Part shown: positions 13,599 to 22,168 of the stretch, one piece after another
How positions within the stretch are numbered: position 1 is the first letter of the stretch
How the letters are laid out: the number at the start of each line of letters is the position of its first letter
Source: Rugamonas rubra
GTDB lineage: Bacteria > Pseudomonadota > Gammaproteobacteria > Burkholderiales > Burkholderiaceae_D
Reading direction: 5' to 3'
Length of the DNA: 53,338 nucleotides
Assembly: GCF_900114705.1 (NCBI RefSeq)
Contig: NZ_FOTW01000036.1
Span: 1-53,338, forward strand
Notes under the pieces: model-generated
The model's input: only the letters and a program-made list of their open reading frames with translations
What the model was told of the DNA's origin: nothing
The model's database searches: none
Made by a program: the position numbers and the translations under genes

Positions 13599-14168
13599 CG
13601 TCCGTATTCTTTGAAATATTCTTCGGATATAGGGTGCTAGATAAATTGGCCGCCTTAAATCTATTCGGGAATATACGGCTTCCATTTTCTATCGCTATTT
13701 AAATTGCAGGCACCCCGAATATATCCCCTCCGGTACAAACTTTCCTTGCACCCAATGCCATTGGCAAGCAGCTTGGGCGCTCCGCATCGATGCCGTGAGG
13801 CGATGGTAGGCGAGAGTAGTCTGTCGCCAACCAAGTGTGCTCGAGATCCTCCATGCCGGTGAGGCGTGGTGGCACGGCGAAGAAGGCTAGCATCAGCAAG
13901 CGCGAGCGTAGGATCACGCACGGCGGCGACAACGGCGCCGTGTATTGCGCAGGCGCGGCTCGATGATAAATATGCCACTTTTTGGCGCAGGGCATGAATC
14001 CAGTGGCGGCCCGAAAATTTCCCGTTGCGGCCGGGGGGCTGGTGGTGTCGGCGGCGACGGCGCAGGGGTTTGTGCCGTACTTGTTGCAAAGCCGCGAGAG
14101 CCGGGGCCATATGCCCGGGCGCAATGTAGAAAGCACATTATTGTCGAGCCAGTTGTTAGTTCATTCAT
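13599..14168. other. Gene-poor stretch of about 570 bases, no supported gene
   Basis: Several overlapping frames of 60-150 codons are open on both strands (for example minus-strand 13699-14136), but none shows a recognisable domain, a good ribosome-binding site, or the strong GC3 of neighbouring genes. Base composition is clearly lower in GC than the flanking genes around 13620-13740. It may be decayed sequence. I see no tRNA, transposase or repeat in it. Confidence 0.5.
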
Positions 14169-14185
14169 GCTAAGATTTAGCTCAT
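14169..14185. promoter_or_regulatory. Palindrome over the regulator start codon (putative operator)
   Basis: GCTAA-GAT-TTAGC (14169-14181) is a perfect inverted repeat. With one extra base it extends to CATGCTAA...TTAGCTCATG (14167-14186). A second copy of the right half, TTAGTTCAT, lies 21 bases upstream (14156-14164), two helical turns away. It overlaps the ATG of the winged-helix protein, suggesting autorepression. Confidence 0.45.
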
Positions 14186-14819
14186 GATAGCCCAAGCCCT
14201 CTTCACTCCCGCCCAGCAAAAGCTGCTGGGTTTGCTTTTTGTCCGCGTCAACCAGGGTTTCCACCTGAACGAGATCATGCGTTTGACGGGACTGGGCAGC
14301 GCGTCGGCCCAGCGCGAGCTGAAACGTTTGCACGACTCCGGTTTGATCGTGTCCGAACGGATCGGCAATGTGCGGCGCTTCCGGCCGAACAAGGACTGCA
14401 TGATCTACGGGGAACTAAGCAGCCTGGTGAAGAAGAGCTTCGGCCTGGTCAGCGTGCTCAACTCCGCGCTGGCACCGCTGTCCAAGGTATTGAATGTGGC
14501 CTTCGTGTATGGTGCCACGGCCAAGGAGCAGGAGGGCATGGATACCAACGTCGAGTTATTGCTGATCGGCGAGAACACCAGCTATGGCGAGTTGCTATCC
14601 AGGCTGCCGGTGGCCGAACGTATATTGCGGCGCAAGATCAATCCCAACCTGTATTCGCTTCCCGACTTTAAACGGCGGCTGCGCGAGCAGCAGCCGTTTA
14701 TTCTGCAAATGCTGCGCGAGGAAAAAATATATGTGCTGGGCGACGAGGAGGATTTGAATCGGGTAATGGAATCGGAAACGACATTTGAATCCGACCTGAA
14801 CAACATCAAATTCGTTTGA
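14184..14819 (+). CDS. Winged-helix regulator with degenerate nucleotidyltransferase-like domain
   Basis: The 211-residue protein has an N-terminal ArsR/MarR-like winged helix (about 8-70; recognition region SASAQRELKRLHDSGLI). A domain resembling the MNT-type minimal nucleotidyltransferases follows (about 100-200). In active members the pattern is a GS pair and then D-x-D. Here the equivalent positions read YGATAKEQEGMDTNVELLLIG, that is GA and N-x-E, so catalytic aspartates are not conserved and the domain is probably a ligand- or protein-binding relic. No strong ribosome-binding site is seen. The start overlaps a palindrome. The gene is convergent with the histidine kinase downstream. Function beyond DNA-binding regulation is not known to me. 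Confidence 0.75.
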   Translation: MIAQALFTPAQQKLLGLLFVRVNQGFHLNEIMRLTGLGSASAQRELKRLHDSGLIVSERIGNVRRFRPNKDCMIYGELSSLVKKSFGLVSVLNSALAPLSKVLNVAFVYGATAKEQEGMDTNVELLLIGENTSYGELLSRLPVAERILRRKINPNLYSLPDFKRRLREQQPFILQMLREEKIYVLGDEEDLNRVMESETTFESDLNNIKFV

Positions 14820-14846
14820 TATTAATATAAGCTGATCGGCCCGGTA

Positions 14847-16241
14847 TTATTTATTCGGTGCCGTGCAATCGCTGGGAAATTGCAGCGAAAACATCGTATA
14901 ACGCCCGGCCTTGGATTCGCAGAGTATCTGGCCGCCGAAGGCGGTTAATACGCGCTGGCAAAACGCCAATCCCATGCCGGTACCACCGCCGCCCTGGCGG
15001 GTGGTATAAAACGGATCGAAAACGTGCGGCAATACATCCGCGGGAATACCCGGGCCGGTATCGCGCACCACCAGTTGTTTTCCTTTCCCGCAGGTGAAGA
15101 ATTCGATCTCCACCTCGCCCCGTCCGGCCGACTTGATCGCGTGCAGGGCGTTCTTAAACAAGTTGTACAACACATAGACCAGCAGCACGTCCGAGCCGTA
15201 GAAGGTGAAGTCGTTGTCGATGCGCACCCGCACCTTGTCGCGCATGGCGCTTTCGAAGGGATAGCGGGCGAGCGCCTCGTCGACGCATTTCTTGACGGAG
15301 TGCAAGGCGAAGTCCTGCCGGTTCAGCGTGCCGGCGCGGGCCGAGGCCAGCACCAGGTCGACCACGAAGTTCGAGCGCGACACCTCGGCGTCGATCAACT
15401 GGGCCAGCTCGGCCAGGTAGGCCAGCTTGTCGGCGCGCAGGGTGGGGGCGAGCAGGCCGTGGTCGACGGCGCTCTGATATCCGGCGAGCAACTCCGGCAG
15501 GCTGTTGCTCAACACCCGGGACTGGCTGCGGATGGTGGCCAGCGGCGTGCGCATTTCGTGGGCGATGGTGGCGGCCAGTTCGAGCGGGTCGGTCAGCAGG
15601 TCGTGGCGCACGGTGGCCAGGGCGACCAGGCCGAGGCTGGTGGCGATGAACAGCACGCCGGGCGGATAGAATTGCACGCCGTAGTTGCCCAGGTAGTCGA
15701 CCGCCGCCAGCAGGTAGACCAGCATGCTGGCCAGGCAGTAGCGCAGCCGGGTGCGCTCGGTGGAGACGGCGGCGCGCTGGCGGCGGTACAGCAGATGCAG
15801 GCCGCGTCCGATCACCAGCGCGGTTTGCAGCAGGTGCAGCGGATGCAGCCAGCCGGCGCGCGGATAGTAGCCGAAGAAATAGGAGTGCAGGCCGGCGACG
15901 ATGGCGTTGCTGCTCAGCAGGGCGATGGCGAGGATGCCGGCCAGGCCGTAGGATAGCTCGACCCAGTGCCGCTCGGCTTGCCGGCCGGTCAGTTCGACGA
16001 TGAAGTGGTAGATCGTGGTGGGCAGGAAGAGTATCAGCAGATAGCCGAACTTGGCCAATATTAGGGCCTGTTGCGCGTCCTTTAGCTGGAACAGCACGGC
16101 CCAGCTGATTTGCCAGCAAAACGTGGCGGCGCAGATCAGGAAGGCGGTTTGGCCGATCCGGCTGCCGCCGTGCCGACGCAGCAGATAGATGCCGTAGGCG
16201 AGGAAGAACAGGGACACCAGCGCGGGCAAGATCGAAGGCAT
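14847..16241 (-). CDS. 7TM sensor histidine kinase (CqsS-like)
   Basis: A 464-residue membrane kinase using ATG at 16241. A TTG at 16301 would add 20 residues ahead of the first membrane segment and is less likely. Seven hydrophobic segments span about residues 4-21, 29-51, 60-84, 94-117, 133-151, 167-187 and 192-211. The kinase core has an H-box IAHEMRTPLATIRS with H228, an N-box NLFKNALHAIKS (N360/N364), G1 DTGPGIP (394-400) and G2 GTGMGLAFC. The stretch LPELLAGYQSAVDHGLL after the H-box resembles the CqsS quorum-sensing kinase family, in which it is usually followed by a receiver domain. None is present here, and no response regulator is adjacent. The signal is unknown. The gene is convergent with the winged-helix gene. 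Confidence 0.85.
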   Translation of the reverse strand: MPSILPALVSLFFLAYGIYLLRRHGGSRIGQTAFLICAATFCWQISWAVLFQLKDAQQALILAKFGYLLILFLPTTIYHFIVELTGRQAERHWVELSYGLAGILAIALLSSNAIVAGLHSYFFGYYPRAGWLHPLHLLQTALVIGRGLHLLYRRQRAAVSTERTRLRYCLASMLVYLLAAVDYLGNYGVQFYPPGVLFIATSLGLVALATVRHDLLTDPLELAATIAHEMRTPLATIRSQSRVLSNSLPELLAGYQSAVDHGLLAPTLRADKLAYLAELAQLIDAEVSRSNFVVDLVLASARAGTLNRQDFALHSVKKCVDEALARYPFESAMRDKVRVRIDNDFTFYGSDVLLVYVLYNLFKNALHAIKSAGRGEVEIEFFTCGKGKQLVVRDTGPGIPADVLPHVFDPFYTTRQGGGGTGMGLAFCQRVLTAFGGQILCESKAGRYTMFSLQFPSDCTAPNK

Positions 16242-16497
16242 GGCGCACTTTCTATCGGCGGAGTCGACAAGGAACGAGGGACGGTCCGCCGATACTAGCA
16301 ACTGGCATTGTGCATGTCGATGTTGTACGCTTGAATAAAACGCAAGTGTTTGCGCAATATCAAAGGTTGTTCAGTTCGCCTACCGGCCACGCCGGGCGAG
16401 CGCGACGGCTGCCCGGTCAGGCGCCCAGCCTAGCCCCCGGCCGCGCTGACGGCCGGGCTCTCCGCCAGCGATGTTGTTGCGCGATGCGCGGGGATGC

Positions 16498-18354
16498 CTA
16501 GCGTTGCGCGGCGATCCAGCGGTCGACCTTGGCTTCCAGCAGACTCAGGGGAAGCGTGCCGTCGCTCAACACCACCTCGTGGAACTTCGGCAGGCTGAAC
16601 TTGTCGCCCAGCGCCTGCTGGGCGCGCTGGCGCAGTTGGACGATCTTCAGGGAACCGATTTTGTAGCCCAGCGCCTGGCCGGGCCAGGCCATGTAGCGCT
16701 CGGTCTCGCTCTTGGCCACGGCGTCGTAGCCCAGGGTGTCGTGCATGTAGGCGATGCTTTGCTCGCGCGTCCAGCCCTTGGCGTGCATGCCGGTGTCGAC
16801 CACCAGGCGGGTGGCGCGCAGCAGCTCGTCGTTCAGGTGGCCGAAGTATTGCTCCGGATCGTTGAACAGGCCCATCTCCTTGCCCAGCGTTTCGGCGTAC
16901 AGCGCCCAGCCCTCGGTGTAGGCGTTGTTGCCGCCGTACTTGCGGAAGTCGGGCAGGTTCAGCTCCTGCATCAGGGCGATGTGGAAGTGGTGGCCGGGCT
17001 TGCCCTCGTGCAGGAACAGGGTGGTCATGCCGGTGTTGCCGTACTTGGCGGGATCGTTGACCACCGACCAGAACACGCCGGGGCGCGAGCCGTCGCCGGC
17101 CGGCGCGGTGTAGTGGTCGGAGGCGGTGGCGCGGCTCAGCTCGGGTTCCAGGCGCAGGTCCAGCTTGGCCTTGGGCAGCAGGGTGAACAGCTGGGGCAGC
17201 TTGGTGTCGAGGATCTGGTCGAGCTGGTGGTAGACGGCCTGCACTTCCTGTTCGGTCTTGAAGGGGAAGAACTTGGCCTGCTGCGAGACCCAGACCGGCA
17301 GGCCGGCGGCCGGGCCGGTGTAGCCCAGTTGCGGGCCGAGCAGGGCGAACTGCTGCTGGATGCGCGCCACTTCCTGCAGTCCTGTGGCGTGGATCTGTTC
17401 CGGCGTCAGCGTGGTGGTGGTGGCGTTGGCGACGCGGGCGCGGTACCAGGATTGGCCGTTGGGCAGGTCGCCCAGGCCGGTGCCGGCGCGGCAGGCCGGC
17501 AGGTAGTCTTGCTCGAGGAAGCCGGCCAGGCGGGCCAGCGCCGGCATCAGCCGCTCGGCCACCATGGCGCGGTAGGCGGCGCCAAGGCGCTGCTGCTCGG
17601 CGGCGGAGAAGGCGGCGGGGAACTTGTTGACCGGGGTGTAGAAGATGTTGCCCTCGGGCGTGGCGCTGAGCAGCTTCTGGAACTGCGGCAGGGCCGACTG
17701 CATGATCGCCTTCGGCACGGTGACGCCCTGGCGCATGCCCTGGCGCATGTTGGCGATGGCCTGGTCTATCCATGCGGGCAACTGGCCGAGGCGGTTCAGA
17801 TAGGCCTCGTATTCCTTGACCGTGGTCAGCGGCTGCGAGGCCTCGCCGCCGGCGTAGTTGGCCAGCATCATCGGCACGCTGTCCATCTGGTTGATCGGCA
17901 GCAGGTGCTCGGGGAACTTCTCCATCGCCAGCAGACCGCGCAGTTCGAAGTCGAGGACGTCGTAGTTGATGCGGGCGCGCTCGTCGAGCTTGGCGCGGGC
18001 GATGCCGTGCAGGCGCTTGGCGAACTGGCGGTACAGGGCGAACTGGCGGGCGCGCTGGGCCGGCGCGATGGACAGGCCGAGTTGGTCGTCGAAGCGGTTG
18101 TCGCCGTTTTCGGTGGCGCCGATCGGTTCAAAGCGGGCCAGCGCCTGGTAGTAGGCGTCGGCCAGGGCCAGCAGTTGGCGGCTGGCCGGGTTGGCCGTCT
18201 GGCCGCTCGCGCTCGCGTTGGCGGCGGCGGCGGCGGGCGCTGGTGGCGCGGCGGCGGCGGGGCCGGCGCACAGCGCGGCCAGGCTCAGGCAGGCGGCGGC
18301 CAGCGGGCCGAGGCGGACGGATACGAGGGGGCGGCGGGTGGTGCGAGGCGTCAT
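16498..18354 (-). CDS. DUF885 family secreted metallopeptidase-like protein
   Basis: The product is 618 residues, starting at ATG 18354 with CAGGA upstream; the longer frame to 18666 has no family similarity. An Ala-rich signal peptide (about 1-36) predicts export. The DUF885 signature HEGKPGHHFH lies at residues 449-458, and AYTEGWALYAE (478-488) supplies a third acidic residue, an arrangement like gluzincin zinc peptidases. DUF885 proteins are common in soil bacteria and are usually annotated as hypothetical or peptidase-like; substrate unknown. It is divergent from the PEP-CTERM gene across a 275-base region that contains an inverted repeat ATTTCC-TTGT-GGAAAT (18456-18471). Confidence 0.88.
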   Translation of the reverse strand: MTPRTTRRPLVSVRLGPLAAACLSLAALCAGPAAAAPPAPAAAAANASASGQTANPASRQLLALADAYYQALARFEPIGATENGDNRFDDQLGLSIAPAQRARQFALYRQFAKRLHGIARAKLDERARINYDVLDFELRGLLAMEKFPEHLLPINQMDSVPMMLANYAGGEASQPLTTVKEYEAYLNRLGQLPAWIDQAIANMRQGMRQGVTVPKAIMQSALPQFQKLLSATPEGNIFYTPVNKFPAAFSAAEQQRLGAAYRAMVAERLMPALARLAGFLEQDYLPACRAGTGLGDLPNGQSWYRARVANATTTTLTPEQIHATGLQEVARIQQQFALLGPQLGYTGPAAGLPVWVSQQAKFFPFKTEQEVQAVYHQLDQILDTKLPQLFTLLPKAKLDLRLEPELSRATASDHYTAPAGDGSRPGVFWSVVNDPAKYGNTGMTTLFLHEGKPGHHFHIALMQELNLPDFRKYGGNNAYTEGWALYAETLGKEMGLFNDPEQYFGHLNDELLRATRLVVDTGMHAKGWTREQSIAYMHDTLGYDAVAKSETERYMAWPGQALGYKIGSLKIVQLRQRAQQALGDKFSLPKFHEVVLSDGTLPLSLLEAKVDRWIAAQR

Positions 18355-18629
18355 TGCGGATTCCTGAGTAGGTGTCACGGTGTCGAAATAAGGCGGCGAC
18401 AAGGATACGCGATGCGGCGCGACTGTCGGGGGTAAATTTGTAACGCCGCCACACAATTTCCTTGTGGAAATGCTAAATATCACTTTGCAATCAATTTCCT
18501 TTGTTTTAGCGAAAAATTGTCCTACTCTGAAACTTGCCGCAACGATAGATAATGTTCTTGCGGGCATATACGGCGCGGTCGCCCGGCAGGGCGGCGGCGA
18601 TCCAATACAAAAAATATCTCGGGGGTAGC

Positions 18630-19307
18630 ATGAAGAAATTAGCAGCAGCAAGCTTGGTGGCGGCACTGGTGGTTCCCATGTCGGCGATGGCCGTGCCGAC
18701 TGTCAATTGGACGCTGTGGAGCGACAGCAGCAGCGGCACGACAATGCAGAACGCGGTGTCGATCAACGTCACGTATACCGGCGACACCATCGGCATGGAC
18801 ACCAACCCGGCCATCTACAACGTGCCCAGCTCGTTTACCAGCGCGGAGGTGCCCAACACCCCGGGCAGCAACGGCACCATCCTGATGCAGGGCGGCAACT
18901 CGACCATCAACGGTTTCCATTTCGACACGCCGGTGGTCAACCCCTACATGGCACTGTTCAGCGTCGGCCAGAACGGCTTGCCGGTCAGCTTCAACTTCCA
19001 GGACGGTCTGAGCTTCACGCTGCTGAGCCAGGGCGCCGGCAACTGGGGCGGCGGCTTGTTGACGCCGTCCAGCGGCAGCAGCATCGTCGGCTACGAGGGC
19101 AACGGCGTGATCAAGTTCACCGGCACCTTCACCGACATCCGCTTCACCACGCCGAACAGCGAATACTATTACGGCGCGACGATAGGCGTGGCCGAGGTGG
19201 CGGCGGTGCCGGAGCCGTCCAGCTACGCGATGCTGGCGGCCGGGCTGGGCCTGCTGGGTTGGACCGCGCGGCGGCGCCAGTTGGCGGCGGCGCGCATCGG
19301 ACACTGA
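18630..19307 (+). CDS. PEP-CTERM sorting domain protein
   Basis: A 225-residue exported protein. The start ATG 18630 gives a classic signal peptide MKKLAAASLVAALVVPMSAMA; the longer frame from 18552 places it internally. The body (about 23-185) is Ser/Gly/Asn-rich and beta-prone without a recognised domain. The C-terminus has the PEP-CTERM signal: VPEPSS, a hydrophobic stretch YAMLAAGLGLLGW, then ARRR. In this system the exosortase EpsH/XrtA family recognises the signal and the protein goes to the surface or the extracellular matrix. No exosortase is in the window, so it must be encoded elsewhere. Confidence 0.93.
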   Translation: MKKLAAASLVAALVVPMSAMAVPTVNWTLWSDSSSGTTMQNAVSINVTYTGDTIGMDTNPAIYNVPSSFTSAEVPNTPGSNGTILMQGGNSTINGFHFDTPVVNPYMALFSVGQNGLPVSFNFQDGLSFTLLSQGAGNWGGGLLTPSSGSSIVGYEGNGVIKFTGTFTDIRFTTPNSEYYYGATIGVAEVAAVPEPSSYAMLAAGLGLLGWTARRRQLAAARIGH

Positions 19308-19393
19308 GCGCGGCGGCCGGCGGTGTTGGGGCCGGGCAGCCAGCCTTGCAGGAAGGCGGGGATCAGCGGGGAGGGCGGCTCTGCCGGCGCCGC

Positions 19394-19879
19394 TCAGCCC
19401 GGCAGGCCGTGCGACACCAGCTCCAGCGGCAGCGCCGTGGTGACCTTGATCTGCTCCATCGAGAAGGCCGAGGCGACGCCGGTCAGCTGCGACACCTTGA
19501 TCAGTTTCTTGTAAAAGCGGTCGTAGCCCTCGATGTCGGTGGTGACCACCTTGAGCAGGTAGTCGACGTCGCCGCTCATGCGGTGGAACTCCTGCACCTC
19601 GGGCAGGGCGGTGACGGCGGCGGCGAAGCGGGCCAGCCACTTGTCGTCGTGCTGGCTGGTGCGCACGCTGACGAACACCGTCACCGGCAGGCCGACCTTG
19701 CGCCGGTTGACGATCGCCACCCGGCCCTCGATGTAGCCGTCCTCCTCGAGGCGGCGCAGGCGCTTCCAGCAGGGCGTGCTGGACAGCCCGACCTTCTCGC
19801 TGAGGTGGGCGATCGACAGGGTGCCGTCGGCCTGCAGCGCGGCGAGGATGGCGTAGTCGTAGCGGTCGAGTGGATTCAT
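19394..19879 (-). CDS. Lrp/AsnC family transcriptional regulator
   Basis: The product is 161 residues, normal for the family. The N-terminal winged HTH (about 1-52; DYAILAALQADGTLSIAHLSEKVGLSS read in parts, then CWKRLRRLEEDGYI) is followed by the RAM effector/oligomer domain (about 65-145) with FHRMSGDVDYLLKV. Lrp-family proteins are amino-acid-responsive octameric regulators. The gene is divergent from the desulfurase fusion across 82 bases that contain a perfect palindrome (19900-19913). Regulation of that neighbour and of itself is an inference from this layout, with cysteine or a related amino acid a reasonable effector guess. Confidence 0.93.
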   Translation of the reverse strand: MNPLDRYDYAILAALQADGTLSIAHLSEKVGLSSTPCWKRLRRLEEDGYIEGRVAIVNRRKVGLPVTVFVSVRTSQHDDKWLARFAAAVTALPEVQEFHRMSGDVDYLLKVVTTDIEGYDRFYKKLIKVSQLTGVASAFSMEQIKVTTALPLELVSHGLPG

Positions 19880-19899
19880 TCTATTTTTCCGTCAAATTC

Positions 19900-19913
19900 A
19901 GCATGTTCATGCT
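19900..19913. promoter_or_regulatory. Perfect palindrome in the Lrp/desulfurase divergent region
   Basis: AGCATG-TT-CATGCT lies 20 bases from the lrp-like start and 48 from the desulfurase start. It is followed by an A/T-rich stretch (TATTTTAGAACATATTT, 19935-19951) typical of Lrp-type regulatory DNA. It is a candidate operator for the divergent regulator. Confidence 0.5.
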
Positions 19914-19961
19914 AAGTAAGGTGCAATCAGCAGATATTTTAGAACATATTTACCGGCGGGA

Positions 19962-22142
19962 ATGAGTAAGCTGTCCGTTATTCGACCACTTTACGCGCGC
20001 CCCTCCATGATCAAGACCGAAATCTACCTCGACGGCAACGCCACCTCCGCCGTGCTGCCCGCCGCCATCGCCGCCGCCGTCGACGCCATGGGCGAACGCT
20101 TCGGCAATCCGAGCAGCTCGCACGCCGCCGGCCTGAAGGCCAAGGCGCTGCTGGAGGGCGTGCGCCAGCGCGGCGCGCGCCTGCTCGGCGTGGGCGACGG
20201 CAAGCTGCTGTTTACCAGCGGCGCCACCGAGGGCATCCAGACCGCCGTGCTGTCGGCCCTGTGCGCGCTGCGCGCGCGGCGCGCCGCCGGCGAGGCGATC
20301 GGCGCGCTGTTGGTGTACGGCGCCACCGAACACAAGGCGGTGCCGGAGGCGCTGGCGCACTGGAACCGCCTGCTCGGCCTCGACCTGGAGCTGCGCGCGC
20401 TGGCGGTCGACCAGGACGGCCGCCACGACCTGGCCGCGCTGCGCGCGCTGGCCGGGCGCGCCGCGCTGGTCTGCACCATGGCCGCCAACAACGAGACCGG
20501 CGTGATCTCCGACCTGGCCGGCATCGAGGCGGTGCTGCGCGACAGCGCCAGCGCCGCCTACTGGCTGGTCGACTGCGTGCAGGCGCTGGGCAAGCTGACG
20601 CTGGAGCTGGCCGGCAGCCGCATCGACTACGCGCCGTTCTCCGGCCACAAGCTGTACGCGCCGAAGGGCATCGGCATGCTGTACGTGCGCGCCGGCGCGC
20701 CGTTCACCGCGCTGATGATGGGCGGCGGCCAGGAGGGCGGCATGCGCTCGGGCACCGAGAACATGGTCGGCATCGCCGCGCTGGGCGCGGTGCTCGAGGC
20801 GCTCGAGGGCGGCGCCACCTTCCGCAGCCACGCCGAGCTGGCCGGCGTGCGCGCCCGCCTGGCCGACAGCCTGCGCGCCGCGCTGCCCGGGGTGGTGTTC
20901 AACAACCCCTTCGCCAAGGCGCTGCCGACCACCTTGAACTTCTCCGTGCCGGGCCTGGCCAGCGGCGAGCTGATGGACGTGTTCGACGCCGCCGGCCTGC
21001 GCGTCAGCGCCGGCAGCGCCTGCTCGGCCAAGAAGGCCGCGCCCAGCTACGTGCTGGACGCCATGGGCCTGCCGGCCTGGCGCAGCAGCGGCGCGATCCG
21101 CCTGTCGTTCGGCGCGCTGATCGACGACGCCAGCGTGGCCGAGGCCTGCGCCCGCATCGTCCGCTGCGGCGAGGCGCTGCGCGCCAGCTGCCTGCTGCCG
21201 TCGGCGCAGGCGCCGCTGCCGCACGACGGCGTGGTGCAGCTGGGCGTGGAGGGCGAGTGCAGCTGGCTGGTGCTGGACGCGGCCAGCCGCAGCTGCGTGG
21301 TGATCGACGCGCTGGCCGAGCACGGCGAGCGCATCGAGCAGTTCGTCCGCTGTCAGCAGTACCGCGTGCGCGCCGTCCTGGCCAGCGCGGCCGGGGCGGC
21401 CAAGCCGGCCAACCCGGCCAGGCCGGACGGCCGCGCCGTGCTGGCCGCCGCGCTGGCCGATCATATGGACGGCGGCGCCGTCGACGCCTTCGGCTGGCCG
21501 GCCGGCGCCGCCGCGCTGACGCTGGCCGACGGCAGCGCCGCCGAGGGCCTGGCGCTGGGCGCGCGCACGCTGGCCTGCGCGCGCCACGCCGACGGCGGCC
21601 GCAGCTACCTGCTCGGCGGCGACGCCACCGCCACCGCCACCGCGCTGCCGGCCGACGCCGTGCGCTTCGCCTTCTGCGGCCACGCCGCCCAGCCCGGCCT
21701 GGCGGCGTTGCTGGCCGCCGACACGCTGCTGTGTCCGTCGCGCGACGCGCACAACCAGTTCTGCAGCAGCCCGCGCGCGCTGCGCGCCACGCCGCTGGCC
21801 GCGCCGGCCGACACCACCGCGCTGCAGATCGACGCGGCGGCGCTGGCCCAGTTCCTGCGCCGCCACCCCGAGGCGCTGCTGGTCGACGTGCGCGAACCCT
21901 ACGAGTACGCCGCCGCCGCGCCGACCTGCCCGAACGGCCGCGCCGCGCTGAGCGTGCCGCTGAGCCGGCTCGCCGCCCAGCTCGACGAGTGGCTGCGCGG
22001 CGAACCTCGGCCGCTGGTGTTCTTCTGCCGCAGCGGCAACCGCAGCGTCAAGGCGGCGCAGTGCCTGCGCCGGCTCGGCTACGCCCAGGCCTGGAACCTG
22101 AGCGGCGGCCTGGCGCTGGTGCCGCTGGCCTGGGCCGCCTAA
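19962..22142 (+). CDS. Cysteine desulfurase - MBL-like - rhodanese fusion protein
   Basis: A 726-residue three-part sulfur-transfer protein. Residues about 18-405 are a class V aminotransferase/NifS-IscS-type desulfurase: H123 in TEHKAV, PLP lysine K230 in FSGHKLY, and the persulfide cysteine C354 in SAGSACSAKK. Residues about 425-600 follow the fold order of an ETHE1/Blh-type metallo-beta-lactamase domain, but the HxHxDH metal motif is missing. Residues about 635-726 are a rhodanese domain with active-site loop CRSGNRS (C689). The enzyme would take sulfur from cysteine and pass it to the rhodanese cysteine in one polypeptide. An internal ATG at 20007 (MIKTEIYLDG) is an alternative start. The divergent Lrp-type gene probably regulates it. 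Confidence 0.88.
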   Translation: MSKLSVIRPLYARPSMIKTEIYLDGNATSAVLPAAIAAAVDAMGERFGNPSSSHAAGLKAKALLEGVRQRGARLLGVGDGKLLFTSGATEGIQTAVLSALCALRARRAAGEAIGALLVYGATEHKAVPEALAHWNRLLGLDLELRALAVDQDGRHDLAALRALAGRAALVCTMAANNETGVISDLAGIEAVLRDSASAAYWLVDCVQALGKLTLELAGSRIDYAPFSGHKLYAPKGIGMLYVRAGAPFTALMMGGGQEGGMRSGTENMVGIAALGAVLEALEGGATFRSHAELAGVRARLADSLRAALPGVVFNNPFAKALPTTLNFSVPGLASGELMDVFDAAGLRVSAGSACSAKKAAPSYVLDAMGLPAWRSSGAIRLSFGALIDDASVAEACARIVRCGEALRASCLLPSAQAPLPHDGVVQLGVEGECSWLVLDAASRSCVVIDALAEHGERIEQFVRCQQYRVRAVLASAAGAAKPANPARPDGRAVLAAALADHMDGGAVDAFGWPAGAAALTLADGSAAEGLALGARTLACARHADGGRSYLLGGDATATATALPADAVRFAFCGHAAQPGLAALLAADTLLCPSRDAHNQFCSSPRALRATPLAAPADTTALQIDAAALAQFLRRHPEALLVDVREPYEYAAAAPTCPNGRAALSVPLSRLAAQLDEWLRGEPRPLVFFCRSGNRSVKAAQCLRRLGYAQAWNLSGGLALVPLAWAA

Positions 22143-22168
22143 GGCCGGCGGTTCGGCGGCGCCCATAG

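Noticed and set aside
13699..14136. 145-codon minus-strand frame in the gene-poor stretch
   Set aside because: No ribosome-binding site or family resemblance; overlapping frames are equally open.
16310..16501. 63-codon + frame upstream of the kinase
   Set aside because: No supporting features, and it runs into the DUF885 gene end.
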